From Streptomyces monashensis (GTDB taxonomy: Bacteria > Actinomycetota > Actinomycetes > Streptomycetales > Streptomycetaceae), in NCBI RefSeq assembly GCF_001866665.1, contig NZ_MLYO01000013.1:104865-168864 (forward strand): a stretch of 64,000 nt of DNA, in the 5' to 3' direction. Shown piece by piece: positions 43,563 to 52,294 of the stretch (position 1 is the first letter of the stretch; each line of letters opens with the position of its first letter). Made by a program: the position numbers and the translations under genes. The notes beneath the pieces were generated by a model that made no database searches, was not told the DNA's origin, and saw only the letters and a program-made list of their open reading frames with translations.

Positions 43563-43605
43563 GGGTACGGCTCCTAGGGACCGGGGGGTCGGGCAGGTGG
43601 GCGGG

Positions 43606-44280
43606 TCATGACGCGAACAGCCGGACCGGCCAGGCCGCGTGCCACTCCGCGCCGACCTCCAGCAGGGGGCCGGACGCCGCGGGCAGCGCGTCGACGCCTT
43701 CGGCGGCGGCTCGCCGTGCCGCCGCCACCGCCCGGTCCGCCACGCTGTCCATCGCCGGTGCCAGCCGGGCCAGTACACCGGTCGCGTCGAACGGGTCCAG
43801 GCTCAGCAGGCGCACGGTCGCCGTCGCCGGCCCGCTCACGCTCTCGTACGCCGCGCAGTACGCCGCGTCGTCCGGGCCCAGTCCGGCCGCCCGTGCGGCC
43901 AGTCCGAGGACGACCGGCTGATGGGCGCCCTTGGGGAACTCCCGGGCCAGCGCGTCGAGTTCGGATGCGGGCCAGCTCGCGCGGGCGGCGCGCAGCAGCT
44001 GCCGCCCGAGCCGGCGCGCGGCGGTGCGCAGCGCCGGGGAGGGGGTGCGGGCGTCCGCCGCCGCGTCCAGTTCCCGTACGTCCACGCCGAGCACGGCGGC
44101 CGCCGCGAGCGCGCCCGCCACCAGCCCGGCGGTGTGCAGCCGACCCCGGCAGAAGTCCTCCAGGTGCGCGGCGTCGGTGATCCGGCCCGCCCTGACGGCG
44201 GCCTCCGCCCCGCCGGAGTGCGCGTGCCCTCCGGCAGGAAAGCGGCCGTCGGCCAGGACCAGCAGTGCAGCCCTGCTCAT
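43606..44280 (-). CDS. ureF: Urease accessory protein UreF
   Basis: 224 residues, all-helical. Starts [22 protein letters not shown], the conserved UreF N-terminus, with its ATG overlapping the ureC stop by one base (TGATG). Conserved [20 protein letters not shown] in the middle. Acts with UreD to gate nickel transfer from UreG. Confidence 0.92.
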   Translation of the reverse strand: MSRAALLVLADGRFPAGGHAHSGGAEAAVRAGRITDAAHLEDFCRGRLHTAGLVAGALAAAAVLGVDVRELDAAADARTPSPALRTAARRLGRQLLRAARASWPASELDALAREFPKGAHQPVVLGLAARAAGLGPDDAAYCAAYESVSGPATATVRLLSLDPFDATGVLARLAPAMDSVADRAVAAARRAAAEGVDALPAASGPLLEVGAEWHAAWPVRLFAS

Positions 44281-46001
44281 CAGAAGAGGAAGTAGCGCTG
44301 GGCCATGGGCAGTTCGGTCGCAGGGGTCGCCTCGACCAGTTCGCCGTCGATGTGCACGGCGAAGCTGTCGGGGTCGATCCGCACGTCGGGCCGGGCGTCG
44401 TTCTCGCGCATGTCGGCCTTGGTGACCTGCCGCGTGGACTCGATCGCGACGAACCGCTTGCCGAGCCGGAGCCGGTCCGGCAGTCCGTCCTCGATCGCCA
44501 ACGGCGCAACGAAATTGACCGAGTTGGCGGCCGGGGCGCGGCCGATCGCGCCGTACATCGGGCGGGGCAGGATCGGCTGCGGGGTGGGGATGGAGGCGTT
44601 GGCGTCGCCCATCTGCGCGTACGCGATCTGCCCGCCCTTGAGCACGAGGAGCGGCTTGACCCCGAAGAACGCGGGCTCCCACAGCACGAGGTCGGCGAGT
44701 TTGCCGGTCTCGACGGAGCCGATCTCGGCGGCGAGGCCCTGGGCGAGCGCCGGGTTGATCGTGTACTTGGCGACGTAGCGCCGTACCCGGTGGTTGTCCG
44801 CGCGGCCGTCGCCGGGCAGTGCGCCCCGCCGGCGCTTCATGACGTGCGCCGTCTGCCAGGTCCGCAGGATCACCTCGCCGACCCGACCCATGGCCTGCGA
44901 GTCGGAGGAGATGATCGAGATCGCGCCGAGGTCGTGCAGCACGTCCTCGGCGCCGATGGTGGACGGCCGGATCCGGGACTCGGCGAACGCCAGGTCCTCG
45001 GGGACCGCCGGGTTCAGGTGGTGGCACACCATCAGCATGTCGAGGTGTTCCTCGGCGGTGTTGAGGGTGTACGGCCTGGTCGGGTTGGTGGAGCTGGGCA
45101 GCACGTTGGCCTGCGAGACCACGGTCATGATGTCCGGCGCGTGCCCGCCGCCGGCGCCCTCGGTGTGGTACGAGTGGATGCCCCGGCCCGCGATCGCGGC
45201 GAGGGTGTCACCGACGAACCCGGCCTCGTTCAAGGTGTCCGTGTGGATGGCGACCTGAATGCCCGTCCGGTCGGCCACGGTGAGCGCGGCGTCGATGACG
45301 GCCGGGGTGGAGCCCCAGTCCTCGTGCAGCTTCAGGCCGGCGGCGCCGCCGCGGATCTGGGAGAGCATCGCCTCGTGGCTGACGGTGTTGCCCTTGCCGA
45401 GGAAGCCCACGTTGACGGGGTAGGCCTCCATCGCCTCCAGCATCCGGGCCAGGTGCCAGGGACCGGGTGTCACGGTGGTCGCCTTGGAACCCTCGGCCGG
45501 ACCGGTGCCGCCGCCGACCAGGGTGGTGATGCCGGAGGCCAGCGCCTCGTCGGCGATCTGCGGGCAGATGAAGTGGACGTGCGCGTCGATCGCACCGGCG
45601 GTCAGGATCCGCCCGTTGCCCGCGATGATCTCGGTCTCGGGGCCGATGACCAGGTCGGGGTGGACGCCGTCCATGGTGTCGGGGTTGCCGGCCTTGCCGA
45701 GCGCGGTGATCCGGCCGTCGCGGATGCCGACGTCGACCTTGACGACGCCCCAGTGGTCCACGACGACGACGCCGGTGATCACGGTGTCGGGGGTGCCGTC
45801 GGCGCGGGTGGCCCGGGACTGGCCCATGGACTCGCGGATGACCTTGCCACCGCCGAAGACCGCCTCGTCCCCGGAGGTACCGGGGCCGCCGGAGCGGTCC
45901 TCCTCGATCTCGATCAGCAGATCGGTGTCGGCGAGCCGGATCCGGTCACCGGTGGTGGGGCCGAACAGGTCGGCGTAGGCGCCGCGGGAGATCTCAGGCA
46001 T
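44280..46001 (-). CDS. ureC: Urease alpha subunit UreC
   Basis: 573 residues, full length. Hydrolyses urea to ammonia and carbamate. Nickel site: HxH in [12 protein letters not shown], the carbamylated Lys in GLKLHEDWG, His in [10 protein letters not shown] and [13 protein letters not shown], and Asp in [13 protein letters not shown]. The mobile flap with catalytic His is [19 protein letters not shown]. Starts within the end of ureB (8-base overlap). Confidence 0.97.
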   Translation of the reverse strand: MPEISRGAYADLFGPTTGDRIRLADTDLLIEIEEDRSGGPGTSGDEAVFGGGKVIRESMGQSRATRADGTPDTVITGVVVVDHWGVVKVDVGIRDGRITALGKAGNPDTMDGVHPDLVIGPETEIIAGNGRILTAGAIDAHVHFICPQIADEALASGITTLVGGGTGPAEGSKATTVTPGPWHLARMLEAMEAYPVNVGFLGKGNTVSHEAMLSQIRGGAAGLKLHEDWGSTPAVIDAALTVADRTGIQVAIHTDTLNEAGFVGDTLAAIAGRGIHSYHTEGAGGGHAPDIMTVVSQANVLPSSTNPTRPYTLNTAEEHLDMLMVCHHLNPAVPEDLAFAESRIRPSTIGAEDVLHDLGAISIISSDSQAMGRVGEVILRTWQTAHVMKRRRGALPGDGRADNHRVRRYVAKYTINPALAQGLAAEIGSVETGKLADLVLWEPAFFGVKPLLVLKGGQIAYAQMGDANASIPTPQPILPRPMYGAIGRAPAANSVNFVAPLAIEDGLPDRLRLGKRFVAIESTRQVTKADMRENDARPDVRIDPDSFAVHIDGELVEATPATELPMAQRYFLF

Positions 46002-46305
46002 CGAGGGGGCCTCCGGTCTCGCCGCGCAGCCCCGGGACGATCCGGGCGCCGGCGAGGGGGACGAGTTCGACGTCGACGGGGATGCCGGGCTCGAAGCGCA
46101 CGGCGGTGCCCGCGGCGATGTTCAGCCGCTTGCCGCGGGCCGCGGCGCGGTCGAACTCCAGGCCCGGGTTGGCCTCGGCGAAGTGGTAGTGGGAGCCGAC
46201 CTGGACGGGCCGGTCGGCGGCGTTGAGTACGGTCACACGGGTGGTCTCGCGACCCGCGTTGAAGGCGACCGTGCCGTCCGCGAAAAGAACCTCTCCGGGA
46301 ATCAT
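45994..46305 (-). CDS. ureB: Urease beta subunit UreB
   Basis: 103 residues. Opens [20 protein letters not shown], with [18 protein letters not shown] in the core. Structural subunit of the urease trimer. Lies 11 bases after ureA and overlaps ureC. Confidence 0.95.
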   Translation of the reverse strand: MIPGEVLFADGTVAFNAGRETTRVTVLNAADRPVQVGSHYHFAEANPGLEFDRAAARGKRLNIAAGTAVRFEPGIPVDVELVPLAGARIVPGLRGETGGPLDA

Positions 46306-46316
46306 CGCGGCGCCCC

Positions 46317-46619
46317 TCAGATGATCGGCTCGTGCACGGTGACGAGCTTGGTGCCGTCCGGGAAGGTGGCCTCCACCTGCACGTCGTGGATCATCTCGGG
46401 GATGCCCTCCATGACGTCGTCCCTGGTGAGGATCTTGCGACCGGAGGACATCAACTCGGTGACCGTACGGCCGTCCCGGGCGCCTTCGAGGATGTGCGAC
46501 GTGATGAGGGCGACGGCCTCGGGGTGGTTGAGCCTGAGCCCGCGGGCCCGGCGCTTCTCGGCCACGTCGGCCGCCACGTGGATGAGCAGCCTCTCTTGCT
46601 CATGCGGGGTCAGTTGCAC
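46317..46619 (-). CDS. ureA: Urease gamma subunit UreA
   Basis: 100 residues from GTG 46619 ([20 protein letters not shown]), preceded by GAGGTG. Conserved [20 protein letters not shown] and [18 protein letters not shown]. First gene of ureABCFGD; a GlnR-like box stands about 157-172 bases upstream. No ureE is present, as in other Streptomyces. Confidence 0.96.
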   Translation of the reverse strand: MQLTPHEQERLLIHVAADVAEKRRARGLRLNHPEAVALITSHILEGARDGRTVTELMSSGRKILTRDDVMEGIPEMIHDVQVEATFPDGTKLVTVHEPII

Positions 46620-46775
46620 GTCCCACCTCACAGTCCTCGCTCCGGACCAGGCGGGGTCCGGTTGCCGCAGCCACCACGACGGGGACAGGTCTAACACACC
46701 GACAAATACCAGGATTGCCAGCAATCCGGGCAGAAAAACCGCTGGTGACGTGGATCGGCAGGTTAGTTCGTGGGA

Positions 46776-46791
46776 GTTTCAACGACGTTAA
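46776..46791 (-). promoter_or_regulatory. GlnR-like box upstream of the urease operon
   Basis: On the minus strand the sequence TTAAC-GTCGTT-GAAAC fits the Streptomyces GlnR half-box pattern gTnAC-n6-GAAAC; a following second box (GAACT) is weak. Urease is a known GlnR target in S. coelicolor, so nitrogen control is expected here. Confidence 0.6.
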
Positions 46792-46852
46792 CCAGACCTT
46801 GATCGCCCGATGACCGCGGGATGGCAGGGGCCTTACCCGTTCATCGCACGGG

Positions 46853-47164
46853 TCAGGAGACGCCGGGCCGCCGGTGCTCGGCGGCCATGCCGGTTCCGCG
46901 ATGCTCGGCGGCGAGTCCGAACCGCTGTCGCTGTTCGCGCGGAGCGGAACCGCTCTCGCGCAGCCCCGACACGGTGCTGACGACCTGCTCCTCCCCGGCC
47001 GGCTCGTCCAGCGCGTCCAGCCGCTCCAGGTCACCGGCCGAGACCAGCGCGACCAGCGGCTTTCCATGCCGCGTCACGACGACGCGCTCACCGCCGTACA
47101 CCACCCGGTTGATCAGGTCGGCGAGCTCAGCCCTGGCTTGCGTCACCGGAATCTCGTAGGCCAT
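46853..47164 (-). CDS. Phd/YefM-type antitoxin without adjacent toxin
   Basis: 103 residues. The first 55 or so match the Phd/YefM fold (MAYEIPVTQARAELADLINR, then VVVTRHGKPLVALVS). The C-terminal half is a Glu/Arg/Gly tail instead of a recognisable toxin-binding region. No toxin reading frame (RelE, Doc, PIN) lies on either side: downstream is the urease promoter region, and upstream is the divergent clpP-like gene. It may work alone as a DNA-binding regulator. Confidence 0.75.
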   Translation of the reverse strand: MAYEIPVTQARAELADLINRVVYGGERVVVTRHGKPLVALVSAGDLERLDALDEPAGEEQVVSTVSGLRESGSAPREQRQRFGLAAEHRGTGMAAEHRRPGVS

Positions 47165-47252
47165 GACCCCATTCTAACGTCACGTACGTCCTGTACATTT
47201 TTTACAGATGTCGAGCCGCACCGGCGGCCACGCCACACGAAGGGGTACTCCC

Positions 47253-47888
47253 ATGTCCCGCGCATTCGCCCGTCACGTCCTGCCGGAGTTCACGGAGCGC
47301 ACCAGCAGCGGAGCGCGCACGCTCGATCCCTACGGCAAGCTCTTCGAGGACCGGATCGTCTTCCTCGGCACCCCGCTCGACGACGTCGCGGCCAATGACG
47401 TGATGGCGCAGCTGATGTACCTCGAACACGCGGCCCCCGAGCGGGACATCACGCTCTACATCAACTCCCCCGGCGGCACCTTCCAGGCGCTGACCGCGAT
47501 CTACGACACGCTGCGCTACGTCAGCTGCGACGTGGCCACGTACTGCCTGGGCCAGGCCGCCTCCTACCCCGCGCTGCTGCTCGCGGCCGGCACCCCGGGC
47601 AAGCGGTTTGCGCTGCCCGGGGCGCGCATGGTGCTCGAACAGCCCCAGCTGGCCGAACCGGTGCAGGGGCAGCCCAGCGACCTCCTCATCCAGGCCGAGG
47701 AGTTGACGCGGACGCGGGCGCTGACGGAGGAGATGCTCGTGCGGCACACCGGGCGCACGGCGGAGCAGGTGCACGCCGATCTGGAACGGCAGATGGTCCT
47801 GGACGCCCCGGCGGCTCTCGCCTACGGTCTGGTGGACGGCATCGTGCCCAGCCGGCGCGGCACGCCCGGCGCACAGGACGCGAGGTGA
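47253..47888 (+). CDS. ClpP-like serine peptidase homologue with altered catalytic triad
   Basis: 211 residues aligning end to end with Clp[22 protein letters not shown], the nucleophile S104 in [15 protein letters not shown], and a C-terminal YGLVDGIV. The catalytic His, normally in the motif (I/L)HQP, is replaced: ARMVLEQP carries E129 at that place. An Asp near 176 is kept. So it may be a regulatory or structural subunit, or a protease with odd chemistry. Streptomyces have several clpP genes; this one fits the lone paralogue (clpP5-like) by position. ATG 47253 is used. The next gene starts 7 bases after the stop. Confidence 0.88.
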   Translation: MSRAFARHVLPEFTERTSSGARTLDPYGKLFEDRIVFLGTPLDDVAANDVMAQLMYLEHAAPERDITLYINSPGGTFQALTAIYDTLRYVSCDVATYCLGQAASYPALLLAAGTPGKRFALPGARMVLEQPQLAEPVQGQPSDLLIQAEELTRTRALTEEMLVRHTGRTAEQVHADLERQMVLDAPAALAYGLVDGIVPSRRGTPGAQDAR

Positions 47889-47895
47889 GCCGCGG

Positions 47896-48201
47896 ATGGT
47901 TCCCGAGCTGCCGCCGCTGCCCGCACTCACGCGCGCCGAGGGCGAAGTGATCGACCGGTACCTGGAGGCGGCCGACCTGCTGGGCAGGGTCAACCCGGCC
48001 GTCGGCGGGGACACCTACCGAGGCCTGCGTGCGGCCCAGGCGCTGGTGCGCAAGGCCGCAGAGCTGCGCGACGCCCTCGCGTTGATGCACCGGCGGGGCG
48101 AGACGGAGCTGCACGGGGACACGCTGGCACGGGCGTTGCGGGTGCTGGACGGTGAACGCCGTACTGCGCGCGTCGCGCTCCCGCCGGACGGAGTCGGCTG
48201 A
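47896..48201 (+). CDS. Hypothetical helical protein coupled to the ClpP homologue
   Basis: 101 residues, mostly charged helix (RAEGEVIDRYLEAADLLGR; LRKAAELRDALALMHRRGE-like), no membrane segment. It begins MVPELPPLPALTRAEG with GAGGTGAGC upstream, only 7 bases after the ClpP-like stop, so they share a message. No family recognised. It could be an adaptor or assembly factor for the ClpP homologue; that is a guess from position. Confidence 0.65.
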   Translation: MVPELPPLPALTRAEGEVIDRYLEAADLLGRVNPAVGGDTYRGLRAAQALVRKAAELRDALALMHRRGETELHGDTLARALRVLDGERRTARVALPPDGVG

Positions 48202-48552
48202 TCCGGACGCCGGGGCGACCCGGCGGGGTCGACATGTCGACAGGATTGGTGCGGACGGGGTGTCAAACGGCCCGAACGACGTACCGCCGACCGGTGTATA
48301 TCCCGATCGTTTTCCGGTGCCCGCGACCCGCGCACGGCGCGCGTCAACAGATCGTGCGTGCTGACGTCTTCCCAGGTCCGGGGCTACGTACGGATTCTGA
48401 CGGTGTCGCGAACGCCACCCTGTCCACCCGAACGGGTGGGTGGTGAGTAACGCCACAAATCCCCGGTTCCGTTGGGATTTTCCGACTGTCATAGGTGAAG
48501 ATCCCTGACTGACGACAAGCCCCCGCCGCAGCGGCGGGGCGATCCGGGCGGA
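48202..48552 (+). other. Intergenic and promoter region before the ydaO leader
   Basis: No gene. It holds a perfect palindrome GTCGACATGTCGAC (48228-48241), a GC hairpin with 7-base stem CCCCGCC / GGCGGGG and loop GCAGC (48521-48539) that may end readthrough from the ClpP-like operon, and probably the promoter of the riboswitch transcript. Confidence 0.5.
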
Positions 48553-48765
48553 CGCCGAGTCCTGCCGTCGCCCGGGTGCCCGGTCGACAGGAGTGGATCG
48601 GCAGGAGTGGAGGACCCGAGCAAGACGGGTCGCCGGAGCGGACGTTGTCTGTGCGTCACGGGCAGACGGCCGAGGCTCCGAGCAGCCCTTGGGGTGAAGC
48701 CGCGGCAACGCGGCCGGGCACCTTCGCCAGCCCGAATCCGACAGGTCATCCTTCACAGGCGGCTG
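48553..48765 (+). ncRNA. ydaO/yuaA c-di-AMP riboswitch
   Basis: Conserved ydaO blocks in order: AGGAGTGGAGGACCCGAGCA and ACGGGTCGCCGGAGCGGA (48603-48641), TTGGGGTGAAGCCG (48689-48702) pairing with CGGC, CCGGGCACCTTCGCC, and AGCCCGAATCCGACAGGTCA near 48728-48747, closing at CAGGCGG. Boundaries are approximate. It ends 15 bases before the ATG of a secreted NlpC/P60 protein. In Streptomyces this class binds c-di-AMP and turns off cell-wall hydrolase genes, acting on transcription. Confidence 0.9.
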
Positions 48766-48779
48766 ACGAAGGGTTGCGC

Positions 48780-49253
48780 ATGACTGCGCTCAATCGTGTC
48801 CCGTCGCTCATGGCCCGGGCCGGTACGGCCTCGGCCCTCACCCTCGCCGCCGTGGGCGGCTCGATCGTGGTCCCGGGGCTCGCCACCGACGCCTCGGCCG
48901 CGGCCCTCGCGACCAAGGCGCTCCAGGTCGCGGCCTCCAAGAAGGGCGCCCCGTACCAGTACGGGGCCACCGGGCCACGCCGGTTCGACTGCTCGGGGCT
49001 GACGCTCTACTCGTTCAAGAAGGCGGGCAAGACCCTGCCGCGTACCGCCGCCGCGCAGTACAACACGTCGCACCACATCTCGGCCGGCAGCCGCAGGGCC
49101 GGTGACCTGGTGTTCTTCCACTACGGCTCGAACGTCTACCACGTCGGCATCTACGCCGGCCACAACAAGATCTGGCACGCGCCGAGGACCGGGGACGTGG
49201 TGCGGCTCCAGAAGATCTGGACCAGGAGCGTCTGGTACGGCCGGGTCAGCTGA
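48780..49253 (+). CDS. Secreted NlpC/P60 family peptidoglycan hydrolase
   Basis: 157 residues. Signal peptide about 1-40 (MTALNRVPSLMARAGTAS, ending ATDASAA). NlpC/P60 cysteine peptidase with catalytic Cys in FDCSGLTLYSF, His in YHVGIYAG and third residue His in IWHAPRTG. Cuts D-gamma-glutamyl-meso-DAP type peptide links. Only the catalytic domain is present: no SH3, coiled coil or LysM. Expression should be under c-di-AMP riboswitch control. GAAGGG precedes ATG 48780. Confidence 0.92.
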   Translation: MTALNRVPSLMARAGTASALTLAAVGGSIVVPGLATDASAAALATKALQVAASKKGAPYQYGATGPRRFDCSGLTLYSFKKAGKTLPRTAAAQYNTSHHISAGSRRAGDLVFFHYGSNVYHVGIYAGHNKIWHAPRTGDVVRLQKIWTRSVWYGRVS

Positions 49254-49260
49254 TCCGGCA

Positions 49261-49704
49261 TCAGGCCAGGAGCGGCTCCAGCAGCAGGGCCGCTCCCAGC
49301 ACCGTCAGTGCCACCCCGGTGGCCGCCTGGAGCCCACGGGCGGCCCGGGGCCGGCGCAGCCACCGGCCCAGCCGGTCCACGAGCACGGCGACCGCCTGGA
49401 ACCACAGCAGCGCCGGCGTGAAGACGATCAGGGCGAGCAGCAGCGTCCTGGGCAGCGCGTGCTGCCTCGCCGGCACGAACTGCGGCAGCAGGCTGAGGAA
49501 GGTCAGCGAGGCCTTGGGGTTGAGGACGATGGTGACGAAGCCCTGCCGCAGCGGGTGCGCGGCCACGCCCGCCAGCTCCTCGGCGGGCCGCGGCAGCGAC
49601 GCCAGGGCGCGCACCCCGAGGTGGAGCACATAGGCGCCGCCCAGCAGCTGCAGTGCCCGAAAGAGCGCGGGCACGGCCACCAGGACGGCCGCGACGCCGA
49701 CCAC
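49261..49704 (-). pseudogene. LysE family exporter lacking its N-terminal third
   Basis: 147 residues starting VVGVAAVLVAVPALFRALQL, matching LysE/RhtB exporters from about residue 60 onward (GGAYVLHLGVRALAS, TIVLNPKASLTFLSLLPQF). The first two helices are missing, and the frame is cut at about 49717 by the remnant of a divergent LysR gene. Convergent with the NlpC/P60 gene. Probably non-functional. Confidence 0.75.
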
Positions 49705-49721
49705 CAGCGTGCCCCGGCAGG

Positions 49722-50466
49722 GCCTTCAGCGGGTAGCCGACTCGATCACCCGGGCCGCCGACCGGCTCTGCTCGACGAGCTGGAGCAGGCCCGGCACGAG
49801 CTGGCCCGGCTGACCGGGCTCACCGGTGGCTCCCTGCTGCTCGGCACGTTGCCGACCGCCGGGGTGCATCTGCTGCCGCCCCCGCTGAGCGCGTTCCGCC
49901 GGGCGCATCCGGACGTGACCCTGTCGGTGGCGGACTACGACCCGCCGACGGGGGTCACGGCGGTGGCGGCCGGCGAGGTGGACCTGGCGCTGACCCACGC
50001 CCACCACCCGGCGGAGCCGACGCCGGTGCCGTCGTCGGTGCGGCCGGAGCCCGTGCTGACGGGGGAACTGGTGCTGGTCACCGCCCCGGGGCACGCGTTG
50101 AGCGGCGTCACCTCCCTACTCCCGCCGGCGGAGCCGGCCGGGCAGCCGCTCATCAGCGTGGCCCCGCGGCATCCGGCCCGGCGGGAGATCGAGGCGTTGC
50201 CGGCCCGCTCGGGCGCGACCCCTGCGCTGCTGGTGCCGACGCCCGGGTACACGGTGGTGTGCGCGCCGGCCAGTGCCGGGCTCGGGGTGGCCGTCGTACC
50301 GAAGATGGTGGCGCGCACGGCGGCCACGCCGGTCGGGATGCGGCTCATGGAGGCGGGACGGCTGCACCGCACGACCTCGGTGGCCTACCGCCCGGACGAG
50401 CCGGCCCCGGCGGCGGACGCGTTCCGGGCGCTGCTGCGGGGAGCGTTTGGCAGACCGGGGCGCTGA
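49722..50466 (+). pseudogene. LysR family regulator remnant, DNA-binding part lost
   Basis: The effector domain is intact from LLDELEQARHELARL to the stop at 50466 (GTLPTAGVHLLPPPLS; GLGVAVVPKMVAR). Just before it a short piece in another frame (49730-49765) reads VADSITRAADRL, which looks like the start of the LysR helix-turn-helix. The rest of the DNA-binding domain is gone and no start codon fits. Together with the truncated lysE it marks a deletion through a divergent promoter. Confidence 0.75.
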
Positions 50467-50473
50467 CGCCCCT

Positions 50474-50905
50474 TCAGGACGGCGTCGGCACCGCCCACGG
50501 CAGTTCGATGGACACCGTCTTGCCGCCCTCCCTCGTGGGCCGGATGCGGAGCCTGCCGCCGCACTCGGCGGTGAGCCAGCGGATGATGACCATGCCGCGG
50601 CCGTTGTCCTGCTGCACGGCGGCGGGCAGTCTCTTCGGGAAGCGGGGATGACTGTCCGTGACGCCGATGCGCAGTTGTTCGTCACGGTCCAGCGCGATGT
50701 CGACCGTGAAGGTGGGTGACTGGCCGAAGGTGTGCTGTACCGCGTTGGTGGCGAGTTCGGAGACGATGAGCCGGACGGTGTCGGCCGCTTCGGTGTCCGA
50801 CGGCAGACCCCACTCCACGAGGGTGCCGACGACGTAGGAGCGGGCGGCGGAGACCGAGGCGGGATCGCTCGGCAGAGTGACGGATGCTTCCAGGTGGTCT
50901 GCCAT
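50474..50905 (-). CDS. RsbW-like ATP-binding protein (HATPase_c)
   Basis: 143 residues of stand-alone GHKL ATPase: N box LIVSELATNAVQHTFG, then LRIGVTDSHPRFPK and DNGRGMVIIRWLTAECGG. Anti-sigma-type or kinase-like partner protein. Divergent from the HTH/DUF397 pair, a standard Streptomyces trio (AbaA/WhiJ-like loci) thought to act in development and antibiotic control. Confidence 0.88.
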   Translation of the reverse strand: MADHLEASVTLPSDPASVSAARSYVVGTLVEWGLPSDTEAADTVRLIVSELATNAVQHTFGQSPTFTVDIALDRDEQLRIGVTDSHPRFPKRLPAAVQQDNGRGMVIIRWLTAECGGRLRIRPTREGGKTVSIELPWAVPTPS

Positions 50906-51116
50906 GGCGACGTCGTCCCTTTCCCGCGGGATCGCACCGACAAGGAGCGGTTGGTTCGAGTACGGTCCCGGACTGGTGCTTCTTCGTCAGACTGCCATCA
51001 CCGAAGCGGTCACGGGGAGCGATCCACCAAGATATGCATATATCTGTCGCCCGAAGCGGTGAACTCTACGACGGAATACCGTATTTGGGCGGTCCGGAAG
51101 GAGTAAGGAGGAGCCC

Positions 51117-51977
51117 ATGCAGAACGGGCCGGCGGTACGGCGTCGCAAACTGGGCGCCGAACTGCGCATGCTGCGTACCGGCGCTGGGCTCACGAGCGGT
51201 GACGCGGCCCGGCTGGTCGGCTGGCACCAGTCGAAGGTGAGCCGGATCGAGACCGGTGCCAGCGGGGTGAAACCAGCCGATGTGCGCTCGCTGCTCGACG
51301 CCTACGGGGTGCGGGACGGGCATCTGCGCGAGTTGCTGCTGATGCTGGCGGGCTCCGACGGGGCGGGCGACCGGCACCGCTGGTGGCACGCCTACCGCGG
51401 GGTGCTGCCGCCGACGTACCGGGATTTCATCAGTCTGGAGTCGCAGGCGAGCGCGATGCGCACTCTGGAGACCACGGTCGTGCCGGGGCTGCTCCAGACA
51501 CCCGAGTACGCCCGTGCGGTGACCCGGGCGGCCGTGCCCGACCTGGACGAGCAACGGCTGGACACGCTGGTGGAGGTGCGGCTGGCCCGGCAGGACGTGC
51601 TGCGCTCCGACCCGCCGCTGGAGCTGTGCGCGGTGCTGGACGAGGCGGTGCTGCGGCGCGAGGTCGGCGGCCCCGGGGTGATGGCCCGCCAGCTCGAGCG
51701 GCTCACGGAGGCCGCCCGGCTGCCCCAAGTGCGGCTGCAGGTACTGCCGTTCGGCGCCGGAGCCCATGTGGGACTCACCGGACCTTTCGTTATCTTCTCA
51801 TTTCCGAGCACTTCTGATCTGGACGTGGTTGTTCTCGACCAATTGACGAGTAGCCTCTACCTCGAACGGAAAGAAGACCTCAAGGCTTACTCGGAGGCCT
51901 TCGACACCCTTCGGATCCACGCCCTTTCCCCCGAGGACTCGTTGGATTACATCGCCGGGATAGGTGACGGCGCGTAA
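51117..51977 (+). CDS. XRE family regulator with DUF5753 domain (WhiJ-like)
   Basis: 286 residues. Helix-turn-helix about 8-62 (GLTSGDAARLVGWHQSKVSR) and the DUF5753 C-terminal domain (about 100-280; VVPGLLQTPEYARAV; LPFGAGAHVGLTGPFVIFSF). ATG 51117 follows AAGGAGTAAGGAGG. The last 120 bases are noticeably less GC-rich, as is frequent in this family. Partner DUF397 gene begins 15 bases downstream. Confidence 0.92.
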   Translation: MQNGPAVRRRKLGAELRMLRTGAGLTSGDAARLVGWHQSKVSRIETGASGVKPADVRSLLDAYGVRDGHLRELLLMLAGSDGAGDRHRWWHAYRGVLPPTYRDFISLESQASAMRTLETTVVPGLLQTPEYARAVTRAAVPDLDEQRLDTLVEVRLARQDVLRSDPPLELCAVLDEAVLRREVGGPGVMARQLERLTEAARLPQVRLQVLPFGAGAHVGLTGPFVIFSFPSTSDLDVVVLDQLTSSLYLERKEDLKAYSEAFDTLRIHALSPEDSLDYIAGIGDGA

Positions 51978-51992
51978 GGAGGCACGCCCCCC

Positions 51993-52214
51993 ATGTCAGC
52001 ACCGCCTCGGAACGTCCCTGCCAGTACCGACCTGCACGACGTGCGCTGGCTGCGCAGCAGCTACAGCACGGGAGCCAACAACTGCGTGGAGACGGCCCGG
52101 CCGCGCTCCGGCCCCTGGGCCGGAGCACTCGCCGTGCGGGACTCGAAGAGCCCGGCCGGACCCGCGCTGCTCTTCTCCGCCGGCAGCTGGGCCGGGTTCC
52201 TCGCCACTCTCTGA
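51993..52214 (+). CDS. DUF397 domain-containing protein
   Basis: 73 residues. DUF397 core VRWLRSSYSTGANNCVETARP and VRDSKSPAGPALLFSAGSWAGFL. These small proteins bind or antagonise the adjacent XRE-DUF5753 regulator. AAGGAGGCACG precedes the ATG at 51993. Confidence 0.92.
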   Translation: MSAPPRNVPASTDLHDVRWLRSSYSTGANNCVETARPRSGPWAGALAVRDSKSPAGPALLFSAGSWAGFLATL

Positions 52215-52294
52215 TCAGAGCCGATCGCACGGAGCCAGTCAGGTAGTCAGCCAGGCAGTCAGCCACGCGTGAGGCACGGCCGTGTCACGCCGAC

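Noticed and set aside
48228..48241. Perfect palindrome GTCGACATGTCGAC as an operator
   Set aside because: Fourteen bases of a self-complementary restriction-site-like sequence can occur by chance in GC-rich DNA; no second copy and no nearby regulator.
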